Made by a program: the position numbers and the translations under genes. 64,000 nucleotides of DNA from Capronia americana (lineage: Eukaryota; Ascomycota; Eurotiomycetes; Chaetothyriales; Herpotrichiellaceae): contig JADWQD010000001.1 in the NCBI GenBank assembly GCA_016110215.1, forward strand, positions 372,001 to 436,000, given 5' to 3'. The notes under the pieces are model-generated. The model was not told the origin of the DNA, searched no databases, and saw only the letters and a program-made list of their open reading frames with translations. Below are positions 1-11,485 of this stretch, in pieces. Each line of letters starts with the position of its first letter. Within the stretch, counting starts at the first letter, position 1.

Positions 1-1
1 T

Positions 2-3000
2 GCCAGGACAGATCTCGTTGAAAAGCTCAGAAATGAGTCGTGGGAAGAATTGCGAAATCATCATCGAAAAAGTGCCGATGCTGTTGCCGCCACCACGGGA
101 ATGTGGATCCAGAACGACTCTATGTTTGCCACGTGGGAGAACGGCCAGGGTTCACTGCTTTGGATTTTTGGTCGCCCCGGAGTTGGCAAAACGGTACTCG
201 CTGCTGCGACGGTCGAAGCGCTCAAGAACAAATATTCAAGGCACGCTGATAATGGTCCAGTTAGACCTACAGGTTACATGTATTTCAAGGAGAGCCAACC
301 TAAACTCCAGAATTTGAGCAATATGTTGCTGGCTGTCGCACTACAAATTGCCAAGCAAGACCAACGGTTTTATAAGCATCTGACGGAGACTGTCAGAACT
401 TATCCTGACGTTCTTGGAAAGGCAGTGTCAGCAGAGTCTTTGTGGGATCGCCTATTCCTATCCTACGATCCTCTGATGGAAGATCATGAAGAGGCTAGTG
501 GACTGCTCTACATAATCATTGATGGGCTTGACGAGGCCAACGACGAGGCAAAGCATTCCTTGTTGACTTGCTTGGGGAGACTTCTTGCCTCTCAGCCCAA
601 CCATGAAAGAATGACCATCCAGGTGGCCGTCTTTGCACGACCAGAAATTCGAGATCTCCTTGACAAGACTGACGCCGCTTTCCAAGGAAACGAAAAGATC
701 ATCGATATCACCGAAGACCAGACGAAACATGACATTCGTGTCTATGTGAGGCATCAAACCAAGCACATCGCCGCTGTCAGAATGATCCGGAAGATGCAAC
801 CGGAGCAATGTCAAATTTTCGAGGCCTTCATGGAAAACAGCATAGTGACACGTTCGCAAGGAATGTTTCTATGGGCCAAATTGGTCATTGACCAGATTCG
901 GGACAGCCCTTCTGCCGAAGCGGTTGAAGAAGCCCTCAATGATGCTCCTTCCGGTTTGATGGACATGATTCACATGGTATTTCTTAGATTAAACCATGAA
1001 GGTGACATCAGGACCCAGTACTTGATGCACTTGCTCGCTTGGGTCCTTTGTTGTCGTCGTCCACTGACAATAGCCGAGCTGCATGTCTGCCTCCTGGAAA
1101 CAGCTGGCCAGCGTTTCATAACCATCTCCGAGGACTTGACAAAAAGGTACTCCAGTCTTTTCGACGTTATGCAGCAATCAAATGGTGATGATACTTCAAG
1201 AACGATAAAGTCAACGCCTTCGTCCAACAGAGAAGAATCTGAAGACGATTTGGACTCTACCGGAAGTGACGACGGCGAACTAGCGACCGGCTACACGCCA
1301 GTGAGGCCCTCATTGACGCAGTTTAGTTGGAAAAGGATCAGTGTCCATGCAAATAATGGAATATTTGACGAATGGCACCGCAGCACTGTCACCTTTGCTC
1401 ACGCAAGAATTCGTGACTATCTCGTACAAGAAAGCAACCCCTTAACCAAGAAATGGAATGATTGCCGAGTGGTTCCAGGGCAGATTGATCATTTCAAGAT
1501 GCAGATGGTGCAGACTCTGCTTGACCTTGCCATGAAGCCCACCGCCCAAAAATACGGCGTACATCTTCTCCAACAGTATGCGGCAGATAATTGCGTATCT
1601 CATCTGCTAGAGATTGACCTTGCTGCAATGCCAGAAGACCTTTGTGGCCAAGTTGGTGCCAGATTGGCCTCGCTGTGTTTTGATGGCAAGATGTTCTACC
1701 ATATACAGAATGGTCAATGGCAAACTACCATCGATTCTTGGTTGTTGGACGGCAAGAAAACCGATGTCGTCCGTGCATTGATCGCAAAGGGAATCCACTG
1801 TCTCAGTACCGAAAATCCTGAGATTCGTCCGTGGGCAATACAGGCGGTCGACTCCGCCAGAGTTGTCTTACAACCTTTGATCAGAGAATGTGCCCGTCTT
1901 TGGCTGGCGAAAAGGGCGTGGGATGACATGGATTGGTTCAATAAGTGCGAGGGAGAAACATGGGTATTGCTTGCATATGAATTCTTGGTAAGCAAATTGG
2001 TCCGTCGTCACGTCGGCCGATGCTGACGTTTAATAGACTCCCAAAGGAGACAACATTGGGCCTGTCAGCATACTGAAAGGAACACGACGAGTCGGACGAA
2101 TTACCCTGGATTTGATTGAGCAGATCGCCAGAAGTCAGAAGTTAGAAGAAGACGAATATTGGCTTACCGGTGTTGCCTGGACAATGATGCAAGGAGAGGA
2201 TACTCGGCACACCCGAAGGGCCATCGAATATTTCCAAAAGGCAATAACTTTAGCGGAAGCTCGGGCGCGAGAGCTATATGGCGTCGAAAAGCCCATAGCT
2301 TGGGTCGCGTACGAAGGCCTCAGTCGGTGCTACGGCGACAATCTTCGACTACCGTTGCCCGCTCTAGAAGCCATTCAGAAAGCTATCGAAGCCTTGCCAC
2401 CGATGTGTCTGGACTTCGGCGTTGATTTTTATTTCAAAGCACGTGCGGCGTATTGGCAACTTCAAACAGAAGGGAACCACGAGGATGCCAGTCGCATTGG
2501 CAGAGAGGCATATGAACGATGTCAAATATATACTTTCGGCACAAACTCCCCGTCGGATCATGTCATCATGGATAGCGTCAAGCTATACATTGAGATTCTG
2601 AGTTGGACCCAAGATTATGACTCGATATCGGCCGTCCTGCGTCACCTTGCAACACGTCAGACACTCTTGCCGGGGTGTTCACTGCTCAATTGTCTGTTGA
2701 GACACAAGTTTACCGAACAAGAGTTCAAGCGGCTGACCGGTATCATCGCCATGGTTTTGTACAAAAAACCAGATACCGATCTGGAGAACCTGTTACAAGA
2801 CAATTTCAAGCGTGTTGCATACGTTGACCTTTCAGGCAGGCCCAAGTGGAATGATCTGCGACTAGCAGTACGGTCGGCAAACTTCTTGCTTCGGCATTTT
2901 AAAGACGTTACTGGGGCCATGAAGATCTACACAAGTGTACTATCTGTCATCGACTCGAACGATGAGTCCTACCGTCAGCGCATGAAGCCGATTCGAGACC

Positions 3001-3764
3001 AATCTGCCGCTTTCGTTAGCTTTCGTCACTTCACCGAGGCGGTGGAGGCCAAGCTGTCAAGACAATCACGCTATTCACAAGCCGCCGAGAAACTGAGAAG
3101 TCTAGCACTAGAAGATAAACGGCGTTATCGCGCCTCCTATTCGGCTCTTCTGTATGGTGTATGGCTTCGGGATCATCGACAGAAGTCTCCCAAATTATGG
3201 AGACCGATTTTCGAACCATCTATCGCGGAAGCCATATATAAACTACACGACGACGATCCCTGGAACGACGACGATGCCTATACTCAACTTGGAGAGGCGT
3301 TGATGATGGGCAACGATCTCGAAAACGCTGCAACCGCATTCGGCATTGCCATGATGCCAGCAGATGGACTAACCACACAGCCTCCTGAAGTACCTGACGA
3401 GGGAACCGACCCTGGTCATAATCTGGCAGAGAGCACTGATAGACTGGTATATCACAAGTTCGCCCGCTCCAGGCAAATCCGCCGCTGCGACGGTATCTGC
3501 GACCCGACCAAGGACGACTTCGCAGAACTCTGGTGCTGTTGCCTATGCGAGAAAACGTGGTTCTGCGGAGATTGCCTTGTTCTGCTCAGAAAACAGGACC
3601 CTGAGGCAGACTCATACGTGATATGTTCGTCAGCTCATAGGCACCTCCGAGCCTATCCTGTATCTGATCGAGCCAGAGACATCGTTGACGGCCTTCGACG
3701 TAACAACTTCGATAAGCATCGCCAGTGGTTACGAGAAGTGCAGGCCGCCTGGAACACGAATTAG
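2..3764 (+). CDS. NACHT/STAND NTPase with C-terminal helical repeats and Cys-rich tail, 5' partial
   Basis: Exons 2-1987 and 2037-3764 are joined by a 49-bp phase-0 intron (GTAAGC, branch GCTGAC, end TAATAG). The frame is open from the first bases, so the true start lies upstream; about 1237 residues are visible. A Walker A motif (GRPGVGKT) sits near residue 55 and a Walker B (IIIDGLDEA) near 170, followed by the usual post-NACHT helical region. The second exon encodes TPR-like helices (for example AIEYFQKAITLAEARA) and ends in a Cys-rich segment with CCCLC and CGDC, a possible zinc-binding module. NACHT proteins are fungal STAND NTPases often tied to non-self recognition and regulated cell death; the effector domain here lies outside the window. 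The class call is firm; the function is inference. Confidence 0.85.
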
Positions 3765-5815
3765 GAAAAGCTGCGCATCGTGTCTTTGGCAACTACTGTG
3801 TAGACAAAGCTGTTGGAAACGCTTGCTTACGACGCTGTGAAGCGCAGTCTAGTCAAGTTTGTGTAGTATTTCAGGGTCCTCGTCCAGCATCGCACCCAAG
3901 GCTGGCTATCCCTATCACAGGAGCGTTTATCATTCCGGTTGGGTCGTCCTTGTTCGTTCGTGGAGATCGCAGGATTGGTAGACGCGGTGTATGAGGCACA
4001 CATTCTGTCCTTTGGCATTATGAATTGCCGAGCACTAATTTGACCAAATCAAGGGATCGATTTAGTTCACACCCAAGGTTCAGATAGACATCATCTTCAG
4101 ACTCCTTGGCAGCTCCATCCCTGGCCTCGTCTTGCACATAGCATTCGCCAACTAAATGGTATCTGGAGATATATCCCTATCCTAGCGCCTCATTGGCTTT
4201 AGAAAGCCGAGCTAGGTCCCATGGGATCCCCACATCCCAGACGGGCCCCATCGTCTAAAGTTGACGAAAAAGCTGGTGTTGTGAATGAGGAGGAAGGGCA
4301 ATTCAAAGGCCCAGGCAGAACTGCGGGAGCACTCAGAGAGGGCGATCAGGGAGGATCAGGTCAGCCTCGCGAGGGTGAGCAAAGCGGGCGAAACGGCTAA
4401 TTATAATGAGACAAGGTTCCTGCTTGGATCGTATGCCGTAGAGCTAGGATAGGAACTTGGTCCAAGTAAAATGATGGTCCAGGACCTTGTCAAGCTGCTT
4501 GTAAACAGCGAATACGACCTTTGGGCCAGACAGATCTTCTACCCGACCTTCAGTACGATATATCTTCAATATATCTTCAGTAGGATATGTTGACTGTTTG
4601 ACTACCGACCACTAGCGAGGAGACGGGAAGTGGCCAAACTGGTTGCAAGACGCGGTTCAAGCATTTAACTAAAGTACCTCTATTACTCGAGAACGAAAAA
4701 CCTAATTGCCATATACGGTTTGATCCTTGAGGGAGAGCGAAGGCCGCTTTAACCTGAGCTTTACCTGAGCATCACTGAGCGCTCCCCGAGCACCACACCG
4801 AGTGCCTAATCGGGCCCCTCGTAATCGGCTAAACCTGCCTCTCGACTGTGTATCTGTTTCAGACGGGCGCCAGGGGACCTGGCAAATCGCCTGCCCTTAC
4901 GGTGCTGCCTAAACCTCGCAACCTTGGGTCTGGCAGTGCGAGAGAGCGGCGGTTTGTCTAGGCGCCGAGACGCCTCAGGCCTCCCTTGACTGCGGGTACA
5001 CTGCAGAGTTCGGTGACTCGTAACTCCCCCACCAAACCATAAAGACAAATATCGTCTTTAATCTCACCAGTATAGGGTCTGAACAGACTGCAGACTCTAA
5101 TTCTTTATCCCTGAAAAGGCCTTATACTCCTTATATTGAAGATGAGGAATATACGAGTTCTAAAATGCTTAAGCACACGATATTTTATCCGTCATCAACA
5201 AGGTTCCTTCGGCTTTCTTTGACTCTCTCGTGGTATCCTACTGGATCCGCACTTTTGGTAGCTCCGAAAGCCATGTTAGGACCCGTCTGGTACCTCGTCT
5301 CCGTCCACTTGATATGTCCTTCCAATGACTCGCTCCATCCTGGCTGCGACCAGTCGCTGAAGCGATGGTGACCTCGATTTCGACAAAACGGCCTCATAAA
5401 CAGCGAGAGGTGGATTGTTCTCTCCCAGTAAAGATCTGTCTTCCCCTGAGGCCATAGTGCAAGCTGGAACATCACTACCTTACTCTAAGAACTCAGTGAG
5501 TCAGAAGCACCACAGTAATTCATCGCGATCGGTTGAAATCATGCTCAACTTCTCTTATTGTCAACCCAAGCCCAAACTGTGGCCAAGACACTAGATCGAG
5601 GGGCCCCACGCGGAGAAACATGGCATGCATGGGTAGAACAAAGATCCGGGGCAATTCCGTGGATTAAGTTCCACGGAATTGCAAAACTAGGTCCCAACGA
5701 CTCTCAAGCCCTAACTTTCAACCTCATGACTCTCTGCGCAAAGAAAATGCTGCTCACCTACATTTTAGTATCTGATGCCAAGGATTTCCAGCGAGTCTTC
5801 ATGGTTAGGCCCTAG
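3765..5815. other. Long gene-poor interval
   Basis: About 2 kb without a supportable gene. Open frames at 4806-5048 and 5165-5475 are short, have no recognisable domain and no splice-linked partners. Short CTGAGC-type repeats occur around 4750-4800. I saw no terminal inverted repeats, transposase motif or tRNA. It may be decayed mobile DNA, but nothing shows this directly. Confidence 0.4.
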
Positions 5816-7136
5816 CTAACCGCCAAAGATTGAGATCCGGTCGCCATGCACCATGTAAAGGTCACTCCTCAGGTTCGGAAACTGTTCGAAGAACTTTGAA
5901 TGCAACTTGAACGGATTCTCTTGCTGTCGAAAAGCAAGCAATAGGCGTGTTAGGATATTCTCGTTGACTTGCTCGCGAGCTGTCCCGTTGGTCTTGTCCT
6001 TTGTGCAATGATCAACATATTCTTGCAATAGAACATAAACCACGTTCTGTCGCCTCCAATCCGGCTGTAATGATCCGAAAGACGTCCCGTTACCATTTCC
6101 ATGTGTGTTCTCGGGATATGCATCAGCGAATGTCATTTCCAAACAGAAGCTGGTGTTGAGCTCGACGCAGACCTTGTTCAAGTCGTACATGTTCGCGTGG
6201 AGGATGAGTTCGTCCCGGATCTTCGGAAATGGTATCCAGTCAATGATGGGCCAATGATGCCGGGTCAACTGCAGATTCGATGGCCGCCAACACATAGGCA
6301 GTACCATGTAATTCTTAGCTGTAGGTTCAATTCGCCACCGTGTAATAGGCCCTAACTTATCCCAGCCACTGACGATATGGCAGAAAAAGGCAAGGCGTTC
6401 CCACTTTCCAGACGAACCCAGAGAATGGAGCAGCCTGGCGACGAGGCTATCAAGGCTGAGCTTCAATTAGCAATCCTCAATGGGGTCTGATCGACAGTCG
6501 AACTATGAGGCTTTCACGATGGAAAAGCACGGTGTCTCTTACCTTTGACAATTTGCGGGATCCTCGGCCAGCTCTTGTATTCGGATTTGTCGGACGATCC
6601 CTTCATGGTATAGAATTTCCAAGCAAGCATCGGACGGTGTTCCGACTGCATAGTCGTGAAAGAAGTTGTGTACACCACTAACATCGTTGGGAGAGGCTCC
6701 TATTTGATCTGACCCAGGAGACAATGACATCGATTGAGCACCCGTTTGATTTGCAGTCCCTTCTGGCTGGGTGTTATCCTGGTCGACGAACAGATTCGAT
6801 AAAAGACCCGGACTGGATATTCCATCCGTGTTAACACGATTGATACTTTTTGGAGCTGATCCTACGTCAGTCTCATCAAACATTTGGGTGGCCTTCAAAT
6901 CTCGAAGGCTCGTTTAGTGTTGCAATCTCACCTTGGGCAGTAATGTTGACTGGAAACGGCGATGTGTAGCCCAGCGCGGAGGCATATGCAGGTTGGTTGG
7001 AACGGTGTTCAAGATACTCCGTAAGTTGCCGGAGGCTGCTCGATATCTCAGCTACTTTGTGTCGAGTCACCGAGAGAGATTCGGCAAGCTCATGATTTCG
7101 CTCTTCGAGTACGGCCGTGCTCCCACTGTGCGCCAT
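5816..7136 (-). CDS. DUF3425 (bZIP-associated) transcription regulator
   Basis: Exons on the minus strand: 7136-6932, 6861-6543, 6455-5816, giving 387 aa. Introns: 70 bp (GTGAGA, branch ACTGAC, end GTAG, phase 1) and 87 bp (GTAAGA, branch CTAAT, phase 2). The N-terminus is a short heptad-like coiled coil (LEERNHELAESLSVTRHKV); the middle is polar and probably disordered. The C-terminal half carries the DUF3425 signature (WPIIDWIPFPKIRDELI). DUF3425 usually follows a bZIP basic region in fungal regulators, but no basic region is visible here; an undetected upstream exon is possible. The first ATG after the upstream in-frame GTG was taken as start. It is divergent from the C2H2/Zn2Cys6 regulator at 7957 and may regulate the neighbouring cluster (inference). 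Confidence 0.75.
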
Positions 7137-7956
7137 CCTTTGAATTCCACGACTTGAAGACACCCTATCGATGGGATGTCGTGCTCATATATTTTCAACA
7201 GATATCAAACTCATTCCCACTGCGACAATCGTGGCTGGCTCTTGACCCGGCCTTTGGAAAGGTAATCCTCAAGTCTCAACCCAAGCGAAAGCTTCTCGTT
7301 CAGGATGTATCATGCGCAGAATGTCAGAGGCAGAACAACACTTCTTGTTTGTGATTCCCGTGTGTTGAAGCATATATTTATCAATGGCGCAATGCTTCAC
7401 TCAACTTGGTTGGAGAGAAAGGGTAATCATTATTAGATAATGGCGTTTCATTTGCACAACTAGAGGCTGGCGACACAGGACGGACTGATTGAAAAGCGGG
7501 AAAAGGTGTTGCCACGCCTTTATCACGCGGTCCTCGTAAACCTTAGGTACTAGTTAAATCTTCATCTCAAGCGGCATAGAATTTGCGCCTAATGGGGGGT
7601 TTGGGACCCAGCCGCCAATCGGCCGGACAGCGAGTCGCCCCAAAGTTTTAACTACAGCTGGGCAACAAGCCTACAACCCAGCCATTTCCCCCAGGAAGCT
7701 CGCCTAGATCCCCCGGGATTTGCGGGGTCGACCTGCACTATGATAAGTCTATCCCCAGGATTCATTGGGCCCTTCAAGCCGAGGACCACGAGTCTAACTC
7801 CACTATGGCGATGGCACACCCCAAATTCTCCTCCTGGGGCCCTAACCATCTTTCTTCTGCAATCTCGACTCAGTCTGCCGCTTAATGTCTTTCTCTGCCT
7901 CCTTTGTATGCAGCTTTTCTTCAAATAACCAAGACCCATTAAACCGAGAGACTATC
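7137..7956. promoter_or_regulatory. Divergent promoter region between two regulator genes
   Basis: This 820-bp interval separates the start codons of two oppositely transcribed transcription-factor genes, so it must hold both 5' leaders and promoters. A second in-frame ATG for the plus-strand gene is at 7885. No specific operator could be assigned. Confidence 0.5.
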
Positions 7957-10509
7957 ATGGCCGATCCACTTCTTCTTCCCATTGATTCAGAACATACCCT
8001 TGGTCATGAATCGTCGAAGGCCGCTACTACAGCTCACACATGTGAAATCTGTGCCAAATGCTTCGCTCGCCGCGATGTCCTACGACGCCATGTTCGCCAT
8101 CAGCATGGAGAAGCATCATCTGACAGACTGCATCGCCAAACGCGTCGCAAGAGCTGTCTTCGCTGCGCTTTGTAAGCTCATGCAACGTGGGAAATTCGCA
8201 ATTCCAGACCAGCACTGACCAGTACAGACACAAGGTGAAGTGCTCGCGAGAAGCGACCTGCGACCAGTGTAGAAAGAGCGGGCTGCTCTGCCAGTACAAT
8301 TTCGAGGTCGTGAATAGCAAGTCGACTGAATCGGATTTCCATCAAACCAGCGTAGAGCACAGGGGTGCCCTGTCTCCGAAACATGCGAAGCTGAATCAGA
8401 GAAAGAAACGAGCAGACCGTGAGAGAACTACAAGTGTCCGTCGCGACTCCTCCGAAACGCAAGATCCAGACTGTGCACTTGTAAGCCGACCACGGTACAC
8501 AACTCTTGCTTCACCTTGGAACAATGAAACAAGCCCAGAGGTTGGAACTCTACTCTACTCTTTTCATTGACCATTTTTGCTAATTAGACAAGCGGAGTTT
8601 TCACCTGAATGCTGGATTTTTTGTCGATATGGACCACATGGACTTTGTAGGTTTGGTTTGTAGAAATTAAGTCGACTCAGGCGAGAGATGCTAACCCGCA
8701 CGCCTCCTTTTCCAGATGTATTCACCGCTGGCCGGCCTCGAAGATCTTGACCACAGGGACCAGCACAGCAATGAGAATGATGTTGTCTCACTGGATGATT
8801 GTCAGCGCTTGGAGGATCACCATTTTGTTGCTGCAGCCGCTCAAAGCCCTCGCCAAACTCACCCATCTCACGTCGGTGTGGAAGGCCCAGAAGCCGAATA
8901 CAGAGCTTCCAGTCAATCAGAATTACATTGCGAGATGGAAGAATGTCTGCCTGTTGAAGTCACGCCCCCAACCTCTCCAGAAGATCAATTACCTGAGCTA
9001 CCTGAAGGATCCTTTGCGGACTTTCTGATCTCGCCTCCCAGCTTACCAGCCTCGAATGCTCCCATCAAAACCGGGACCAACTTCCTGCGTGGTGATGGAA
9101 ATTGGATTCCTAGAGATACCATTTCAAGCACCGAACGATCAGAAGGTGTAATCTCATCGGCAGAGTTTATCTATCCAGTTTCAAGAGAACAACTTCAGAG
9201 GAAAGGATCTTCGGTGTGGCACAAGGATTTAAGGCTCGTGGGCCCCGCGCAAACATTACAAAGAAGCATTCAGGATGATATTTTTGCATCAATCTGTGGA
9301 GGGAACGATCTAGGATCCGACCTTCCTGTGAAGATCACCGCTGAGCACGAAGATGACCTGGCCCGGAGAATACACCACTTGCTGGATGGAAATTCTGTCG
9401 ACCAGGTTTTACCAGTGGCAGAAGAGCCCGTTACATTTTCATGCGCCGGTCAATTGCTCGACTTTTGGAATCTCTACTTCGTACACTTTGATCGGGTAAG
9501 TGGATCATCACCTGCAGAGTCGTATTTCAAGCTAAGCGTTTTCGACCCGAAGCATTGTCCTATACTGCACCACAAACTAGTGCAGCCGCTCTCGTGTCCT
9601 GCTTTGATCGCCGCCATTGTCACCACGGTTGGGGCAAATTACTCTAGTACCCTCAAAGGAAGCCAATTTCATCAATACGCATTTTCCAAGTTATGCGACC
9701 TATTGCAGGCTTTGCGTGTATGCGGTGACCCCAACTACAATCCTAGCGGGCAAGTGCTTGTGGCGGTATGCATTCTGCTATGTCATGCCACGCGCAGTCG
9801 AAATCACGAAGGGGCACAGGTCCTGGCATCTTGCCTTCACAGGAATATATCGTATCTCGACAATGCCGGACTATTCAGGCAACAAAGCTCTCAGAGTTTG
9901 AATTTACAGACCGATCCAAGCACATTTCGGAGCCCGAGGGCACTTCAAGCATGCATGGATCAGATCAGGCACCAGGACGAGGCGAAATTACAGGAGCAAT
10001 GGCTTGCGTGGGTCAAAGAAGAAATCTGCAGGCGGCTTGCTTGGGCCCATTTGGTATGCATCACGCCTTCCTCTTCTTTTCTGCCTTAATATCAATGTTG
10101 CTTACCGCTCTTGCAGTCCTGTGATTACATCGCTGCTGCCTACCTTCGGAGCTTGCATCCCTATAAATCCAAGATGTTCAACTTACAGTTGCCCTGCGAG
10201 GATGCGCTTTGGGAAGCAGAGAACTCGAAGGCGTGGTCCTCTTGCTTCCCATGGTCGCCTAGTCCACCTCTTCAACTTCCGTTCCGAGCGACCTTCAGGG
10301 GTCTGCTGTGCCGAAAGATCGAACTGGAGTACATTTCTCGGTTTGGCCGGCTAATCTACGCTGCAATGCTTCATTTTGAACTTTCCAAAAAGTCGTTTCC
10401 TGACAACGTCAACGAGTCAGATAAAGCGACAATAGAGCCTCTTATTGATGGGGATGAAGGTCAGATGCTGAGACTGGCAGTTGATCTTGCAGCCTCCTTT
10501 AAGCTCTAG
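7957..10509 (+). CDS. Dual C2H2 + Zn2Cys6 fungal transcription factor
   Basis: Exons 7957-8171, 8228-8540, 8593-8646, 8716-10053, 10117-10509 give 770 aa in one frame. A single C2H2 finger lies at C29, C32, H45, H50. It is followed at once by a perfect Zn2Cys6 cluster (C67, C70, C77, C83, C86, C93), whose codons are interrupted by the 56-bp first intron. The region about 350-600 (FSCAGQLLDFWNLYFVHFD) resembles the fungal-specific transcription factor domain. This C2H2-plus-Zn2Cys6 class commonly controls catabolic or secondary-metabolism clusters. An in-frame ATG at 7885 would add 24 residues. The second donor is ambiguous (8541, or the stronger GTAAGC at 8481; both keep frame). It probably regulates the genes at 11.5-21.2 kb, inferred from position. 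Confidence 0.88.
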
Positions 10510-10534
10510 GGAATCAATGGTGATTAACCAACAT

Positions 10535-10992
10535 TTAAGATGAGGGCAGTGCCTTCTGGTTCTCAGTACCGGGCTCGGTCAAATAGAACGCCAGATCTCC
10601 TCCTTTGACCTCAAGCTCAGTCTTTCCAGTCCCGAGGAAATGAAACCGATTCGGGTGCAAATAGGTGACTCCCCAGTCCTCCCACCGCGGTTCTTTCATC
10701 AGCTCGAGGTATGACACCCAGGGTATCGGTTCTCCAACTATGTCCCCGTAACGTCGTGGTTCCTTTCGTATATCACCAGCTCCACCGCGGAGTCTTTGAA
10801 CGTGTCCTGGAAGAGCTTGACAGCAGCTATCCCGCTGAGTCCTGCTCCGACGACAATGATCCGGATGGGACGCTCTTGACCCATGTACTTGTCACGAGCG
10901 TACTTGTATTTCACTGTCGTGCCATTCACGCTGTGTGCGGTGCCATTGGCCAAAGACGCAAGGCTGCCGGTGGAGCCATTTGTCTCGTGCAT
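10535..10992 (-). pseudogene. Internally deleted flavin monooxygenase (BVMO-like) pseudogene
   Basis: The minus-strand frame starts with ATG at 10992 and encodes a normal FMO N-terminus with a Rossmann FAD motif (VVGAGLSG). It then reads YERNHDVTGT followed by TAG, exactly where the family has the Trp of GGTW. LENRYPG follows in the same frame. The sequence then jumps, with a frame change, to a typical FMO C-terminus (EPRWEDWGVTYLHPNRFHF, then FLGTGKTE) ending at TAA 10535. Roughly 400 codons of the expected 550-600 are missing, including the second Rossmann fold. The fragment parallels the C-terminus of the intact monooxygenase at 13901-16053. It looks like a dead paralogue left at the cluster edge. 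Confidence 0.85.
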
Positions 10993-11485
10993 CGCGTGTC
11001 GGAGGAACAGAGATGGATGAAGTCACACTCATCTTGTGATGGAACTTGTTTACCTAAGTAACCTCACAGCCTCGAGTGAATTCAAGGGGGGAAAATGGCA
11101 TTTTTCGGTCGACAGACTCGTCATCTACCCTCCCCTTATACCTACAGACCATATTGAATCTCGTATCTTCTTCGACATGGTGTGATCCGAAAAACCGCGG
11201 GATTGTATTTTGCTGTCCCGCATCGGGGTTACTACCGGCAGTTATTGTCGGAACCCGCACCAGGGTTGGCTGTCACAGGCCACCGCCTGGTCGGGGTTGG
11301 AAATACATTGTTTTGATAGAAAAATGACTCGACGACAGTCTTATTGTCGGGTCGAGGGACGACACACCAGCGGGGTGGCCAGCTAGACCTAGGCAGTCGT
11401 ATCCAGGCAGGCAGTCCCAATACATCTCTACTGATACTCCTTGTTTTTGAGGCTATTCGATATTCCCTGCCGTTCAATTTTGCCG
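10993..11485. other. Non-coding interval between pseudogene and MFS gene
   Basis: It holds the former promoter side of the pseudogene and the 3' flank of the minus-strand transporter. I see no supported gene, RNA or repeat. Confidence 0.4.

Noticed and set aside
4740..5480. Transposon remnant
   Set aside because: Short repeats are present but no transposase, reverse transcriptase, terminal repeats or target duplications could be identified.
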